Part shown: piece by piece, positions 5,869-6,544 of the stretch | Numbering within the stretch: the stretch's first letter is position 1 | Layout of the letters: every line of letters begins with the position of its first letter | Source: Betaproteobacteria bacterium | GTDB taxonomy: Bacteria > Pseudomonadota > Gammaproteobacteria > Burkholderiales > Casimicrobiaceae | Direction: 5' to 3' | Assembly (NCBI GenBank): GCA_005889025.1 | Contig: VBCZ01000181.1 | Span: 1-6,544 of the forward strand | DNA length: 6,544 bases | Translations under genes and position numbers: made by a program | The notes under the pieces: model-generated | The model's input: only the letters and a program-made list of their open reading frames with translations | Told to the model about the DNA's origin: nothing | Database searches by the model: none

Positions 5869-6544
5869 ATGGCAGCCCGCTCCCTCGGCGCTTGGGTGGC
5901 GGTGTGGTTCGTTGCTCGATGGAAAGAGGGCAATTGGGGTGGCGGCTGGAATATTTGGGACACCCTGATAACGACGTGGGTCGTCTCGGTTCTTCTTTCT
6001 GCGATATTCGCCGGCGCGACACATAAGGAGTGGAATGCCTGCCGCGACGTCATTCGCTACACGTCAATTCTCTGGTTGCTGATTCGGAGCAACTACAGCG
6101 AATCCGCGTGGAAAGTTATCTACGTCGCGGTAGCGATCTCTGTGATCGTCGCCTCGATATGGGCGATGCTTGCGTTGGCTTGGCCGCACAAGTACCTGGG
6201 CATCCAGCTCAACTCCGTCGGTCATGTCAACCACAGCGTTATTTACATCGTGATTTGTTTTGGCGCGCTGCTCGGCGGCCTGGCGGCCTACTGGCAGTCG
6301 GTGCCGCTTCGATGGCGGGTTGCAGGCGTCGTGGGATTATCCGTGCTCTTGATTGCCGCGTGTTTCTCCGGCAGCCGGGCTGCAGCTAGCGCGATGATGT
6401 TGCAGGCGCTCGGATTGGGCGTTCTATGGCTGCGGCGCGGTCCACGATTCCTGCTGGTGGCAATCGTGAGCGTCGTGGCTTTTGCAGCGATGATTGTCGG
6501 GTTCGATACGGAAATCTGGAGAAAGCAGGAATTCGCTTCCGGCT
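5869..6544 (+). CDS. O-antigen ligase/polymerase (Wzy_C, RfaL-like) membrane protein, partial at 3' end
   Basis: The open frame starts at ATG 5869 and runs past the window edge: 225 codons visible. It encodes a polytopic inner-membrane protein of the O-antigen ligase/polymerase superfamily, which transfers or polymerises lipid-linked glycans on the periplasmic side. Visible helices lie near residues 31-49, 64-72, 79-104, 119-141 and 148-166, with more up to the edge. Family hallmarks are NSVGHVNHSVIYIVI and the following CFSGSRAAA segment, matching the conserved GH.NH and SGSR regions of Wzy_C proteins. The catalytic large periplasmic loop would come later, beyond the window. The N-terminus seems to lack the first one or two helices usual in the family. 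An in-frame ATG at 5809 would add 20 polar residues but overlaps the TATAAT box. The ribosome-binding site of ATG 5869 is weak (AGG at 5863-5865). Start confidence is low; family confidence is moderate to good. Confidence 0.75.
   Translation, partial: MAARSLGAWVAVWFVARWKEGNWGGGWNIWDTLITTWVVSVLLSAIFAGATHKEWNACRDVIRYTSILWLLIRSNYSESAWKVIYVAVAISVIVASIWAMLALAWPHKYLGIQLNSVGHVNHSVIYIVICFGALLGGLAAYWQSVPLRWRVAGVVGLSVLLIAACFSGSRAAASAMMLQALGLGVLWLRRGPRFLLVAIVSVVAFAAMIVGFDTEIWRKQEFASG

Noticed and set aside
5823..6026. Small plus-strand frame beginning TTG and reading SEDISKVVQVADQADG
   Set aside because: The first 20 residues look protein-like, but the remainder is the out-of-frame reading of the membrane protein, and there is no ribosome-binding site.
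6030..6389. Plus-strand frame of 119 codons inside the last gene
   Set aside because: The overlapping frame from 5869 has membrane helices and the GH.NH and SGSR motifs; this one is Arg- and Cys-rich with no recognisable domain.

Overview
This is a GC-rich proteobacterial chromosomal window, most likely from a betaproteobacterium of the Burkholderiales type. The basis is the cold-shock protein (RNP2 variant DLFAHFS, ending KGKQASNIQ) plus general gene style. This is family-level recognition, not a measured assignment. No phage, transposon, CRISPR array or RNA gene is visible.

Positions 1-4134, minus strand, hold a catabolic-looking sugar ABC transporter operon, read from right to left. The order is an NAD-dependent D-2-hydroxyacid dehydrogenase (4134-3166), a CUT1/MalK-UgpC-type ATPase (3143-2073), a Tat-exported extracellular solute-binding protein (2010-679), and the N-terminal part of a MalF/UgpA-type permease that leaves the window at position 1. 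The dehydrogenase and ATPase genes are 22 nt apart, and the ATPase and binding-protein genes are 62 nt apart. The 184-nt gap between the binding-protein and permease genes is the exception. It is packed with three successive inverted repeats (609-680, 565-607, 504-541), an arrangement that recalls malE-malF spacers. It may protect the binding-protein mRNA and lower permease expression. The substrate cannot be read from the sequence.

Positions 4135-4291 form a divergent intergenic region with a perfect TATAAT on the plus strand. It precedes a MetE-core cobalamin-independent methionine synthase family gene (4292-5282). That gene keeps all its zinc ligands but is broken near codon 83 by a net frameshift. 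The best explanation is loss of about 38 or 41 nt, so it is annotated as a pseudogene.

Positions 5283-5760 are a self-contained cold-shock gene: a good sigma70 promoter, a leader of about 136 nt with a terminator-like hairpin just before the ribosome-binding site, a 67-residue Csp, and a strong intrinsic terminator.

Positions 5761-6544 contain a TATAAT box and the 5' part of a polytopic membrane protein with O-antigen ligase/polymerase (Wzy_C) motifs, which runs off the right edge. Its first membrane segments look short for the family.

There is no convincing new multi-gene system here. The observations most worth a second look are the hairpin-packed transporter spacer, the broken methionine synthase, and the cold-shock leader.
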